Below are positions 43,017 to 54,879 of a DNA stretch of 64,000 nt, one piece after another. The DNA lies in assembly GCA_028564705.1 (NCBI GenBank), contig JAPXFQ010000931.1, forward strand, positions 434,001-498,000, written 5' to 3'. The notes beneath the pieces were generated by a model. The model saw nothing but the letters and a program-made list of their open reading frames with translations, ran no database searches and was not told the origin of the DNA. This DNA comes from Apricaphanius iberus. Its lineage: Eukaryota > Chordata > Actinopteri > Cyprinodontiformes > Aphaniidae. A program made the position numbers and the translations under genes. Numbering within the stretch: the first letter of the stretch is position 1; each line of letters opens with the position of its first letter.

Positions 43017-44744
43017 TGAGCTTTCCTTTTGACTGAAAATTAACTTTTTAAAGACATCCTAATTTACTGCGATGCACCTGTATATTTTTGTTAAACTTAG
43101 ACCAAAGTGAAGACTGATTAATGCTCCAGATTTGATCTTTAAAACCTGAAAAAAAGTATCTTATATGTTACATAACATCATAGCATTACTTCCTTACTGC
43201 CTTGAAAACATATTTCACATATTTCCTCACATAGTCCTCACTTCAACTAACAACCCTGGCTTTTCGTTTCCAAGCCCAAGCAAAGACGGATCTAATTGCA
43301 TTCTGTTTTTGTCAGAGAAAGGACGGTGTAGAAAACAAAATATCTCCCCAATGTGACTTATGCATACTTAGACTCAAGAGACATAAAATCCTCACAAATC
43401 TGGGGATATTCAAGCGTAAAACATAAAGAATCACTCATAAAAACTACGGAGACATCTTTAAAATGCAAAAGTCAACCCCAACCCAAACTAATCTAACATT
43501 TTGGAGCCTTTACACTGTTTCTATAATGAGCTGCCAAGGAGCCTTTTCACTCCTCTGATTTTAATTAGTAAAATATCTATTGAATATTTTTTCTTCTTGG
43601 TTTAATAAACAATATTTTTACTCTAACTGTTCATGACCTTAATCTGACATCCAGTAACATGTAACACTGAACACATTACCAGTTAGGTAGACACAGGGGA
43701 GGAAGGTTACTGTGACATTCAGAGAAATCTGACAAAATGCAAAATAGCTACAAAACAACTGCCTAAGTAAGAATTGCAGCAATTAACTTCAGATACTTGT
43801 GGTTTTCACACTATCTGAGCTAAAGGGAAGTAGAGAAAAAGCATTCCAGCTAATTTTCTGTTCAAGTGCAAAAGTTCCTGTTCAACTCTTTATTATACGA
43901 TTTTTTTTTGCCATATAATTCTGTTGTTTGCTGGATTTTTTAAGAGAAAATGATTATTATAAAATTGTGCAAAAAAAAGCATCTTATGAACTAGCTAGAA
44001 CTTAAAGCTTTAAACATCCTCCCACATTGACAGACTTCGCTTTTTGTGCAACCCAAAAATGAATTTGTTATTCCAGCTTTCAAAGCTGTTCTTTAATTCA
44101 TAACTCACATCGTCCTAATTCATAAATACATTAAGAAAATACCTAAATGGGTTTTCCACAGACATCAAAGTCATTCCTGAGAAGCTTTATCAGCGTAGAG
44201 TCAACATAGAGTGACTTCTTTTAATTCAGGTTACAGTTAAATATAATACAATTAATATTCAGGTAATTTCAATACAATTCAGAGTAACTGTCACATTTAA
44301 ATCCAATTATCGTAAAATCCTTGATTTAAAAAACAATATTTATGTTTGTTAGCCTAAACAATTGCATTAAGTTGTTAAATTTGCAGCAATTCCTCCTGTT
44401 AAGCAAGCAGCTTTACTAGAACCTGTCTCATTGTTAGCAGCCATCTGCTGTGAGCCACTAGGCTTTGAAACGACAAAAAACAGGAGGAGAAAAGAACAGC
44501 AGAGCTCTGGTCCAGGACTGCTTTCTTCTGGAAAGAATAGGAGATTACACAGAGTTAATGACGGTGGGATTAGTGGCTTCACCTAGGAGAGAAATACGGT
44601 TAACAGAAACACTGAACCAGTAGTAGCCAGAATTAAACGTTATCAAAAACAGTAGCGTGTAACTACAGTAACTACAGATATGGTTCAGGATATCTATTCT
44701 AACCATAAGCTTTATCAGCATTGAGTAATTTCATGCTGGTCCTA
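43017..44744. other. No gene identified
   Basis: AT-rich; nothing recognised. Confidence 0.4.
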
Positions 44745-44845
44745 CAATTAGACAGCCACAAGGCAACTCAAAGGGCTTCACATGATTTGAAGTAAAATTA
44801 AAATAAAAAGCAAAATTATTAAATATCATAAAAAAAAGACAATGG
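44745..44845 (-). repeat. LINE 3' UTR, reversed (distal part)
   Basis: AGCCACAAGGCAACTCAAAG, GGGCTTCACATGATTTGAAG and an A-rich stretch form the reversed end of a LINE whose coding end lies at 45786-45990. Another LINE separates the two parts. Confidence 0.55.
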
Positions 44846-44869
44846 TAAGTAGACAAACAGACTGAGTTC

Positions 44870-45785
44870 ATGTTTAAGATGTTTTAGTTTTTATTGCTCT
44901 GCCGAAGAAGAGCAATTTAGATTTTATTGATTTAAACAATTACCGACCGGTATCTAACTTACCATTTTTAAGCAAAGTTTTAGAAAAACTTGTTTTTATT
45001 CAACTCAATGATTTTATTCAACTCAATGATTTTATTCAACGCTTATAATGTCCTAGAGAAATTCCCAGGGTTCAGTTTTAGGCCCAGTGCTTGTTAACCT
45101 CCCTCTTGGCAGTGTCATCAGAAGTCATGTAGTTAACTTTCAGACTTATGCTGATGATACACAGTTGTACATCTCCTTGTCTCCCGATGACACACGGCCA
45201 ATGGATGCACTTTTTAACTGCATTTCAGACACTAAATCCTGGATGGCAGAAAACTTTCTCCAGCTCAACCAGGACAAAACGGAGGTTTTAGTTATCGGTC
45301 CTGAGGGTCAGGGAGAGAAACTTTTACCAAAACTACAATCATTGTCTTTTTATCCTTCTTTACAAGTGAAGAATCTGGGGGCTATAGTTGTGATGATGAT
45401 TTTATTTTGGGTTTGTGGGGTCATTTTAACCTGTAAACATGGGCGCCGTCGTGGGGTTTAGGACGATTCTGAGGACCCGGCACAGACAGTGGGCCCTTTG
45501 AGGGCTATCAATATGTATTGTCTTGTGTAAGTTCTTTAAATGAAATATTTCATTTGAGCTGTTAAAATAAGCAAATTACATATGGCTGGGATTTGACATA
45601 AAAAAATCCTCGAATTATGTATGATATTATCATTTCACCCCTCTCCCTTACTGAATGGTATCGTCTGACACTGATAGCGGCACATCCTAAATGTGTACAG
45701 CACTTTGAGAAGCTTTTGTAGTTGAAAAAAGTGCTTTATAAATAAAGTTTGTTTGATTGATTGATCGATTGATTGTTTGATTGAT
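44870..45785 (+). pseudogene. L2-like LINE with internal deletions, nested in another LINE
   Basis: Starts with NYRPVSNLPFLSKVLEKLV (frame near 44940), a conserved RT N-terminal motif. After a duplicated ACTCAATGATTTTATTCA block and a deletion comes GSVLGPVLVN at about 45080, then the 124-aa frame 45087-45461 with YADDTQLYISLSPDD (the YADD catalytic box), LFNCISDTKSWMAENFLQLN, QDKTEVLVIGPEGQ and VKNLGAIV. The thumb and rest of the protein are missing. The 3' end has GTACAGCACTTTGAGAAGC and GCTTTATAAATAAAGTTTG, closing in TTGA units. Dead copy. Confidence 0.75.
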
Positions 45786-45990
45786 TAAAGGCAGGTCTAA
45801 ACGGGTGGGCTTTTAGCCTTGACTTAAAAGAACTCAGTGTCTCAGTACTTTTGCAGTTTCTTCCAGATTAGAGGAATATAGAAACTGAATGGTGTTTCTC
45901 CATGTTTGGTTTTGATTCTGTGGATGGAGAGCAGACATGAACCAGAAGACTTGAGTCGTCTGTAAGGTTGATACAACAGCAGCAGTAACA
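45786..45990 (-). pseudogene. LINE ORF C-terminal end, reversed (proximal part)
   Basis: The minus strand reads ETLSSFKSRLKAHPFRPAF just before the junction, the typical C-terminus of L2-type LINE polymerases; its 3' UTR continues at 44845-44745 beyond the nested element. Upstream frames give LLSIESKPNMEKHHSVSIF-like sequence. Confidence 0.6.
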
Positions 45991-45995
45991 ACAAC

Positions 45996-46830
45996 TGGGG
46001 GTTATTCCACGAAGCGAGCTAATCTCAAAAGCCAGGCTTACTTTGACAATGCTGGCTCAATTTCCCCAGATTTGGTTCCATGAATGAGGTTAACCTAAAG
46101 CACCACTCATTCAATAGGACAATTTGTGCTGTTGGACAAGCCTTCTACGTGGAAGGCTAGATGTGAGGCTTATTTTAGCCTGATAAATATGATTGGACGA
46201 GCCATATGACATCACACTGGAGAGCTGGTATTCCGCTGCTGTTCCGTCACCAAACCCACCCTCCAATAAAAGTTATTTAATCATTTGCAGCAGCTGCATT
46301 ATTCCTTTTCGATGGTAAAATTATACAATCGAATGTAGGTTTTACATTATAAAATATTGCTCTAATTATTTTAGAATTTTAGTGTATTAAATTTTTACTT
46401 GCTACCGGAAGCTTTTTGTTCTACGCATGTTGCTCCTGACACCAAGCTATTGATAATTAAATTTAAATCACTTTTTGTCTCAGATGGACCCATAAAATCA
46501 ACATGCCGTCCTGTCTAAATGTGATAAAATAGCCTTAAAGTACTTCAAAGCTGGTAGCAAAATACACATGTAAATAAAATTCCCTATTAGTGTGAATTTA
46601 CACTTTGTAGACATTTAACCTTTTTTTTATTTAGTTGTTAATATTTTTTACATGGCTGCCTATTATTTAGTGTTGACGCATGTGAGCCTCGCTTGAATCG
46701 GCGCGGATTGAATTCACCTGAGATTCGTTGGCGGAACCAAATAAGCCTGGAGTTACCTGTTTCGTTAATTCAAGCCAGGATATTTCAAATGAGTCTCAAT
46801 TTCTTGAGCTCGCTTTGTGGAATAACCCCA
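45996..46830. mobile_element. TIR element GGGGTTATTCCAC (unassigned superfamily)
   Basis: The left end TGGGGGTTATTCCACGAAGC and the right end, inverted TGGGGTTATTCCACAAAGCG, continue together as GAGCTAATCTCAA / GAGCTCAAGAAATTGAGA; GGCTTACTTTGAC and GGCTTGAATTAACG form further partial matches. Total length 835 bp, no transposase frame. Flanks ACAAC and GGCCA give no evident duplication, so superfamily is not assigned. Confidence 0.75.
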
Positions 46831-47285
46831 GGCCATCAATTTACAAAATAAAATTGAAGGTTGTGATAGATGTGTGGGAAATGAGTAGGATTTGTAATTT
46901 GTCAATACCAATTCTCTCTATTACTAAAACACACTATTTTAACATAAAAACTATGAGAAGCCTGATTATATGTATATCGGTCAGATCCCCTGCTCACATT
47001 TAAAAACAGAAGAATCAGTTTGAGTATTTAAAGCAGTACTCTCAGTCTAATCAGCAAATGGTTACATCTACCTTTTTATATTTGCTACCGTTGAAAACGG
47101 GACAAAAACACTCTGCTACCACAAAATACAAAGGTTTTTATATGTGAGTAGTTAACTTTTGGTATCACTTAGATTTCTGCTTTGGTGTTTAATCTTGCCA
47201 TTTCATTTTTTTCCTTTGTGTTAGTTCATTTAAGGAATTTATTATGATATCTGTATTATGACATAGTGCTCTAGTTTCATTGCTC
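46831..47285. other. No gene identified
   Basis: Nothing recognised. Confidence 0.4.
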
Positions 47286-47287
47286 TA

Positions 47288-47660
47288 AGTATGGAAGCTT
47301 ATTGCCTTCACTTGAAAAGAAAATAATAAGCTCCTGTTTTTCTGAATTAATGAGATAAGGTTTAAAAATAAAAATAAATACTGTTCTGTTTTTCTGAATA
47401 AAATGAGATACATTTTAAAAATAAAAATAAATACCGCTCTTTTTTTCTGAATTAATGATATAAGTTTTAAAAATAAAAATAAATACTGCTCTGTTTTTCT
47501 GAATTAATAAGATAAGTTTTAAAAATTAAAATAAATACCACTCTGTTTTTCTGAATTAATTAGATGGAATTTATTTTTATTTTTAAAACTTATCTCATTA
47601 ATTCAGAAAAACAGGAGCTTATTATTATTTTTTCAAGTGAAGGCAATAAGCTTCCATACT
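47288..47660. mobile_element. Foldback/MITE with internal 52-bp tandem repeats
   Basis: Termini AGTATGGAAGCTTATTGCCT are perfectly inverted at the right end, flanked by TA on both sides (47286-47287, 47661-47662). Inside, the TIR runs into GAAAATAATAAGCTCCTG and then four head-to-tail units of about 52 bp (each CTGTTTTTCTGAATTAA ... AAAATAAATAC). The right arm carries a single unit in inverted orientation. The arms pair over roughly 85-100 bp. No coding capacity. Confidence 0.85.
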
Positions 47661-47662
47661 TA

Positions 47663-48229
47663 ACCAAGAAAGGTCTAGTTCTGCAAAAGTCTCTGAGCCT
47701 TTGAATACTGAAATATGACAAAAAAAATTTCAACAAGAACTTAAACCCATAAATCTTAAACAAATATAATAATAGAATCAACTCATCATACTTTTAATAC
47801 AAAAACAGATATAAAATCATCGTAGGACTAAGATTTTTTTTACTATACATTCCCTTGAAGTTTGAAGGGAAAGTGCTGAGACATGCTTTTACCTCAGATG
47901 TATATTTTCTCCTGCTGACGCTTTATTTGTTCAGTCATGCTTGTTCTGAGCAACAACTGCATGCACGAGATACAGATTACAGGGAAATTAGATTATTAAT
48001 TTAGATTTTCCGTGTCAGAGATTACAGTTGGCAAGAACATGAATAAGATAAAATAGTCATAAATATGGAAAATACCCAGCTCAGTTACGAGTTCAAAATG
48101 CAGCAGCCAGCTGAAACTTTTCAGTGAAGACAAGTAATGTTTAATAACATGCAGAGTTATTAGTCACTATTGGCTGTTTTTTTTTTTATGTCAACCTCTT
48201 CAGAGATTTTTGTTTTTTTGTAGTCACCA
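47663..48229. other. No gene identified
   Basis: Nothing recognised upstream of the LINE. Confidence 0.4.
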
Positions 48230-48269
48230 CAAGGGGACGCCAACCAGACTAACGCAGATGAGCAAAACT

Positions 48270-49437
48270 TTAAAAAAAATTGTAGCTATGACATTATCTT
48301 TTAATGTGACCATTCTGGTGCTGTTAGATCTCAGTGCTGCCTTTGACACTGTTGACCACAATATTCTCATAGAAAGGCTTCAAAGTGTCGGTATAATAGG
48401 AACAGCACTAGGTTGGTTTAAATCTTATTTGTCTAACAGATTTCAGTTTGTTCAGGTAAACAATAGATCTTCCTCAACCTCAATAGTTACTTGCGGAGTA
48501 CCACAGGGTTCAGTGCTTGGGCCGATTCTCTTTACTATATATATGCTTCCTATTGGTAAAATAATTATAGCAGCATGGGATAAAATTCCATAGTTACGCA
48601 GATGATACACAGCTATATCTATCCATAAATCCTGATGAATCCAATCAGTTAGGTAGACTACAGGCATGTCTGGAAGACATAAAAACTTGGATGACTCTAA
48701 ACTTCTTGCTTCTAAATTCTGATAAAACAGAAGTTGTCGTCTTTGGACCAGAAGCTCTGAAAAAGAAACTACTTAGTCAGCCCCTTCACCTGGACGGCAT
48801 TAAATTAGCCTCCAGTAATAAAGCAAAAAACCTCGGTGTCATTTTTGACCAAGATATGTCATTTAGAACTCACATTAAAGAAGTCTGTAGGATTTCCTTT
48901 TTTCACCTTAGGAATATTGCAAAAATTAGAACCATCCTGTCCAGGACTGATGCTGAAAAACTAGTCCATGCATTTGTTACTTCAAGGCTGGATTACTGTA
49001 ACTGTCTATTATCAGGTAGTCCACAGAATACAATTAAAAGTCTTCAGTTAGTTCAAAATGCTGCTGCTAGGATTCTGATGAATATTAAAAGAAGAGATCA
49101 CATTTCCCCTGTTTTAGCTTCTCTTCACTGGCTCCCAGTAAAATCTAGAATAGAATTCAAGATCCTCCTTCTGACATATAAAGCCCTTAATAATCTAGCT
49201 CCATCATACATAAGAGACCTGATTGTTCCATATGTTCCTAACAGAGACCTTCGCTCTCAGACTGCAGGTTTACTGGTAGTTCCTAGGATTTCTAAAAGTA
49301 GAATGGGTGGCAGATCTTTCAGCTATCAGGCTCCCCTCCTATGGAACCGGCTCCCAGGGTTGGTTCGTGAAGCAGACAATTTGTCTATCTTTAAAACTAG
49401 GCTAAAAACTTTCCTCTTTGACAAAGCTTACAGTTAG
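48270..49437 (+). pseudogene. L2-like LINE reverse transcriptase (ORF2 C-terminal half)
   Basis: First frame: [18 protein letters not shown] (RT motif A with catalytic Asp), [17 protein letters not shown] and [20 protein letters not shown] (motif B). A frameshift lies between about 48541 and 48590. The second frame resumes at [13 protein letters not shown] (catalytic YADD, 48595-48606) and stays open to 49437: LNFLLLNSDKTEVVVFGP, KAKNLGVIFDQDMSF, SRLDYCNCLLSG, QNAAARILMNIKRRDHI, LASLHWLPVKSRIEFKIL, YKALNNLAPSYI, GGRSFSYQAPLLWNRLP and FKTRLKTFLFDKAYS. No endonuclease part is present. The second frame is still 248 codons long, suggesting a fairly recent insertion. Confidence 0.85.
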
Positions 49438-49591
49438 AGATATGTTTATAGGTAGTTAGAGTCAGGTCAGACAGGTAGATAGGAAGAGACAGGTTAATGT
49501 TAGTAGTCAGGCAGAGTGTCAAAAGTTAGGAAGAGATAGGAAGAGGTAGAGTAGCTAGGTAGAGATAGATTAATGTAAGCCAGGTAAAGAT

Positions 49592-49958
49592 CCGGAGCCG
49601 GTCGCGGCTTACCGCCGCGGAAGAAATGTGCCCCACAGGGGCCAGCCAGCGCCGGAGAGGGGTCCCTCAATGGGATCCTCCCGCACAGTGCGGCCGCCCA
49701 TTACCTGCCGGGTTGAATCCCCCGGGCAGACTGTGCGGACCCCACCCGTTTATCTCTTAAACGTTTCTCGCCCTCTTCAACTCTGTCCTCTCAGTTCTGT
49801 CTATTTTTCCTTAAGATAGTTGTCGACTATCGGTCTCGTGCCGGTATTTAGCCTTAGATGGAGTTTACCACCCACTTTGGGCTGCATTCTCAAACAACCC
49901 GACTCCGAGAAGACCCCGGCATGACGGGGGCCGTTACCGGCCCTACACCGTCCACGGG
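49592..49958 (-). pseudogene. 28S rRNA fragment (D1/D2 region), antisense within the LINE 3' UTR
   Basis: Read on the minus strand this matches the 5' part of vertebrate 28S rRNA over about 367 bases: CCCGTGGACGGTGTAGGGCC, GGAGTCGGGTTGTTTGAGAA, ATGCAGCCCAAAGTGGGTGG, TAAACTCCATCTAAGGCTAA, ATACCGGCACGAGACCGATA, GTAAACGGGTGGGGTCCGC-like (GATAAACGGGTGGGGTCCGC here), GGATTCAACCCGGC and finally CCGCGACCGGCTCCGG. The core before the D2 expansion segment is nearly unchanged; the stretch after CGATAGTCGACAA is more diverged. It is only a segment, lies antisense to the LINE, and has ordinary LINE UTR on both sides. The match is from memory of conserved 28S sequence and is strong. Confidence 0.88.
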
Positions 49959-50546
49959 TCAGGAGGACTCAGACAGAGTGTTGGTAGCCAGGTCTCCTAG
50001 TAGCTAGGAGACAGGTTAATGTTAGTAGCTATGCTGCTTTAGGCTAGGCTGTTGGAGGACATTATTAGGGTCTGTTCCTACTTTCTCTCCTACTTCTCCC
50101 CAACTGCATGATGTGCTGTCAATTCAAGCACTAACCTGTTTTCTATTATAGTAGGTGCTCCGGATTAGCCCTGCTTGACGACCCTGACTAAGATGGCATT
50201 GCAGTGACGGAAAATTCTCCACGTCCTGCAACAAACTTCTGCATCAGTTCTATTGCTCTTTCTGTGTCTCTGTTATGTATTCTCCAAGCCACAGACGGTC
50301 GCGGCAGATAACCGCTTGTGCTGGTTCTGCCGGAGGTTTCTTCCTGTTAAAAGGGAGTTTTTCCTTCCCACTGTCGCTGCATGCTTGCTCAGTATGAGGG
50401 ATTGCTGAGAATTCCACGACGCAATCTTCTGTGGTTCTGTAATTTCTACACTTAACATTGTATTGTTATAACTCTTTTTGTAAAGTGCCTTGAGATGACA
50501 TCTGTTGTGAAATGGCGCTATATAAATAAACTGAATTGAATTGAAT

Positions 50547-53500
50547 GTACCTTGTCGTACCTGTTGTGTATCGTCTCACCTTATGTTGCTGCACCATAGA
50601 TAAATTGATCACTTCACCTAGAACTCTGCTTCTGCGCATGGGTCCTTCGTCCTCCATGCAGCACCAGCATGACAGGTAGCATGCAACTGGAATGACAAAT
50701 GGAGAACTTTCCTTTCTTGGCTCAGCTTTTTCCTTCAACCAACCGGAGCAGTATTCTACTGCGATCCTTCAATTTAATTAAAGTTTGTACCTTTTTATTT
50801 TAGTTTATTTCTTGGTGTTAGCTTCTTTTATGTTTAGCTTTATGATTTCAGTTTTGTTATTTTTGGTTCTATCTTCCTTCCATATTTTTCACTTCTTGTC
50901 TCCCCTTATATTGACCTTTTTTCAGCATTTTTGGATCGTTTCAATCATTTATTTGTATTCCCTTATCTCATCAGTGTTCTCTGTTGGTTCTGTTTAACAT
51001 CATCTCTCTTATTAGGATGGTTTACAGATTTAAATTACTTTCTAACATTTATTTTTCCTTCTTTTCTCTCCACTCTGGTAACTAATGCTTTTATTTATAT
51101 TTTCCCTTAGGTTCCTTTATACTTTTAGATATATTCTTTCTTTAGTTACTTCAGAGTTGGTCTGCATACTTCTTATTCAGGAATGGTTTTCTGTCTCCTC
51201 TTCTATCCTCTTTATTCCTTTGTTTTATCCCTGCCAAACTTCTCGCTCTCTCAGTCTCACCTGGAATTGCTTTCTTTAAATTACTCCTTTGTCTTCTCCG
51301 CGTCACTTTCTTTTCCTCCTCAGTATATTTGAGCTGTCTGGTAACCTCTTTTCTCTGCTGAATCGTCAGTCTTCCCCCCAGCAGTTTTTTGCTCTTACTC
51401 AGACCTTGCAAGTTCCTATTTAAAATGCACACATCTTAAACTGAGCTCTGCATTAGGGTTCTCCATTCATAAACATGTCACACTCATAAAACTGCATCTT
51501 CAGAAAACACATCAATATACTTGAACTCCTCTGATTGGGGCAAATACTCCAATACTTCCTGACCTGGAGATAACAGCCTAGAGGTATTACATTTGAATTA
51601 AATAACATTTAATAGAACAAATAAACATTGAGGAGAGAAAAATAAATCCTGCTCTGAGACACCACCTCACTGGTCTCTCATCTCTCTTACCTTCAGTTGA
51701 TTTATGCTCATCATTTTGACGTCCGATCTACTTAATTATGGCTATACAATCATATAATTTAACTCATGGCTTCAACATTCTTTTTAGATGATTAATTAAT
51801 GATCTAAAAATAAGTTAAGTTATTTATTTTGTGGTTCACATTCCCATTTCCTGCCCTTATACTCCCCTCTCCATCCATTTTCAACCAACAACTATCCATA
51901 AAAACTTAACCGACTCTAATCAGTTTATAACATTACTATATCTGAGTATTTCCCGGTTGTGGAAATTGCAGCTCACAGGTAAGATAAATTTAATCTATTG
52001 TTATATTTTATTACTTTTTTTTAAACAGCCTCTCATATCGCTCTGCAGTTTTTAGAAGTTAATTCATTTTAGTAAATGTCAGCCTTCAAACTCTACCTCT
52101 TTTATTAAAAATTGTGGAGGAGCAATCAACGTAGAGGTTTTTCCTAATAAGTCTATTGAACGTGTGTTCGTTTCAAAGGTGCTTCTGAAGTTTCTCTCTT
52201 CCGTCTGTTCCTGCGTTACGGCTGGATCTGCTCACCGCTCTGCTTGGTACAAATAACTCTGTGGAAATGATGTGAAGTAGGGGCTTGCCTCTGCCTGTTT
52301 TTCCATTTCTTCGTTGCTGAAAAGGGCGACCTTTCCTTTGTGCTTGTTTTTTTTGTTTTACCACAGAAAGTGTGAAAGGGAAATGAACGTGTCCATTGGT
52401 GCGTTTCCAATCCAATGCTTCTGTAATGGGAATTCTGCACCGGCCTGGAGAAGATCGAGACGTTCAAGGTTTTCGGTTACTCTACATGTAGTTTTGTGTT
52501 TTTCTGCTAATTTAAAGTACTGATAATGTCAGCTACATGTTCCCACGTGGTGGTTAGATGTTTCCATCGGTTTGCGTTGAATGGGGTGTGCAAAGATGAA
52601 AGCTGGATGCTTAAAAGCAGGAGTCAATGAAGGCCAGGAGAAGATTGGCAAGTTAGAAAAGTAAGTGTCAGTTCTGATGAGGATGACTGTTAAAATGGCT
52701 CCTGCTGGAGGATAAAATCCTCTTTGACACATTAAGTCAGTCTTTACTGTTTCTTTTACTGCTGCAGTCCCAGGCTATGATGTCTTCTGGTGCCAATAAG
52801 GCTCTGGGTTACACTTCACATCATCACATAAAGCAGAAGCCGAACCTTAGCAACATCAGGCGTTCTAGCTCTTCAATAGTTTATTTGTTGCAGGGGGAAA
52901 TGCAACGCTTTGTCAGTGAGTGTCAGTGAGTGCAACAAAGACGTGTGGGACATGTCCCCCGCACTTCCGGTATCGGTACCCTTTGTCCCAACTCTTTTTT
53001 TTCCAAGAGTTTAATTAATTAATATGTAGTATTTTGTATTTATTGTGATTTACTTATTTACACAAGCCACTGCGCGAACTCGGACCTCCATTCTTTAACC
53101 TATAGTTACATTTTTCCAAACTGACACCAAAGGCCAACTGAGACTGACAATGAAGTTATTTGTTATTTGTAATAGACGTTTTTGAAATATTTACATTATT
53201 TCTAATATTTTTATAAATAATAATAATAATTTTAATATAATATTTTTAAATTTTAGTTCTTAGTTTGTATCTCTATATCTTTTTCTGATTTTTCTGCTTT
53301 CCTCTCTTACCGAAGGGGGTTTGAAATTTGAGTTTCTCTTTTGCTGGCTTTCCATCATACCTCTCTGGATTCTCCATATTTTGTAAGCAGGGGTGTAGCA
53401 AGCTTTTCAAAAGTGTGTGGGATGGATGTGTTTGTTTTTTTAACAATAATAACAGCTGGGGTTGAACTCTCTGCTCCTCTTAACCATTTCATCTTCATCC

Positions 53501-54879
53501 TTTTCCTCTCTCACCTCTCCCTCACTCTATTCATCTGGTCTACCTGCTTCTTGTCTGCCTTTTCCTCCATCTTCATCTCCGTCTTCCTCACTCCTTTCCA
53601 CATCGTCAAACTCTAATCAAAATATTTGAAATGAAATAGTGATATAAAAACACCAGACACATCTGTGTACCTGAGATGGAAATAAGCATCTCTCTTCCTC
53701 CATAGGCCTCTTAACTTCACTTACAGGATTCCTCTTGAAAAAAATTATAAATCTGTTCCTGCCTCTTTTTCTAAATCTTAATGATTCCGTGTGATAAAAA
53801 AAGTAAGTGGTAAACTTGATAGTAACATGGGTCTAACAGGACTGACTGCTAAATATTGCTCACTTGCACGTTGAAAAGGGGAGAACAAAAAAAAAAAAAA
53901 AAAGCTTTATTTCTGGGGGTATAAGTAATGTAAAAATTACAGTTTTAAACATTCAAATTATATCAACTTTTTTCATTGTTTGCATACCTGTTGAAGAACT
54001 GTGGCATCATTTCTCAGTTTTTCTCCTCAACATGGAGGTACAATAAAACAGATAAGTATACCAAAAGTATTCAGCTAATCAACAATCCTCAAAATATCCA
54101 ATAAACCCATAAATGCACTGCTTATCAATGACAATTAGTCCCTCCTTGTCAGTTTCCTTTCCTACTTCATGCCGCATATACAACCACATTCAGCTAACTG
54201 AGCTGCTAAACAATATTTCAACTAGTCTAAAAACAGAAATATAATACAGAAGACACTCAACTTATCAAGAAAACATAAACAGAACATAGTCCCAAACACA
54301 TATGAAGCTTATTTAAACACCTAAAAGATATAAACACTCATTCAAATTACTTGGAAAAGTGAAATGTTATATCTGCCTCCTTTCCCCTCCGTCTGAACGT
54401 GACACCGAGTTTGACTGTGACCGCCTGATGATTGGCTGTTCTGCTTTAAGTCGCAACTTTCGTGGTGTGTTAGATTTATCGGTCAGCTTGTGCCGAGGGA
54501 GCGGGAACTTATGAGCGACTGCTTTAAGCAGTTTGTGGAAAACTGCAGAAAAAGTGTGGCGTTTGAACCCTCTCACCAGGAAAAGTGTAGTTGTTAAAAC
54601 ACCCACATCCCCCACGGGTGCATCTCTGAACGATCCATTAATGGATCTGTTCACCATTGAAAGAATTTTTGCATCTGATTCCAACTTCCTGTGCATCATG
54701 ATATGGTTGGGAGTCAGTTCAGTTTGGGTTGCCTTGTTCTGCTGGACCAACATTCACATTGGTGTGTAAAATCAAACTGACTTTTGTTTGAGGGCTGATA
54801 AAGTCCCCTGCCTGTTCTGGTCCTTCTAAGCGGTGGATTGGTGCCAGGCCTGGTGTGTTGGCGAGTCTAGGGGTGTGTG
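50547..54879. other. About 4.3 kb without an identified gene
   Basis: T- and TC-rich with many short frames (for example 51151-51432 minus, 53341-53616 plus, 54367-54753 minus, 128 aa). None shows a domain I recognise. The 128-aa minus frame is Arg/Ser/Lys-rich and the longest here, but has no supporting context. Confidence 0.4.

Larger units (their letters stand above)
48230..50546 (+). mobile_element. L2-like LINE, 5'-truncated, with long 3' UTR
   Basis: Reverse transcriptase ORF (48270-49437) followed by about 1.1 kb of 3' UTR. The UTR has repeated AGAGACAGGTTAATGTTAGT words, an embedded 28S rRNA fragment (49592-49958), then the standard teleost tail: GGTTTCTTCCTGTTAAAAGG, GAGTTTTTCCTTCCCACTGT, CTCAGTATGAGGGATTGCTG, AAGTGCCTTGAGATGACATC and GCGCTATATAAATAAACTGA ending in GAATTGAATTGAAT. 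The start is where RT similarity fades, so it is approximate. Confidence 0.85.

Noticed and set aside
49628..49819. 63-aa plus-strand Pro-rich frame
   Set aside because: It is the antisense of the 28S rRNA segment, not a protein gene.
54367..54753. 128-aa minus-strand basic frame as a gene
   Set aside because: No recognisable domain; an overlapping plus-strand frame is also open, and the segment adjoins repeat-like DNA.
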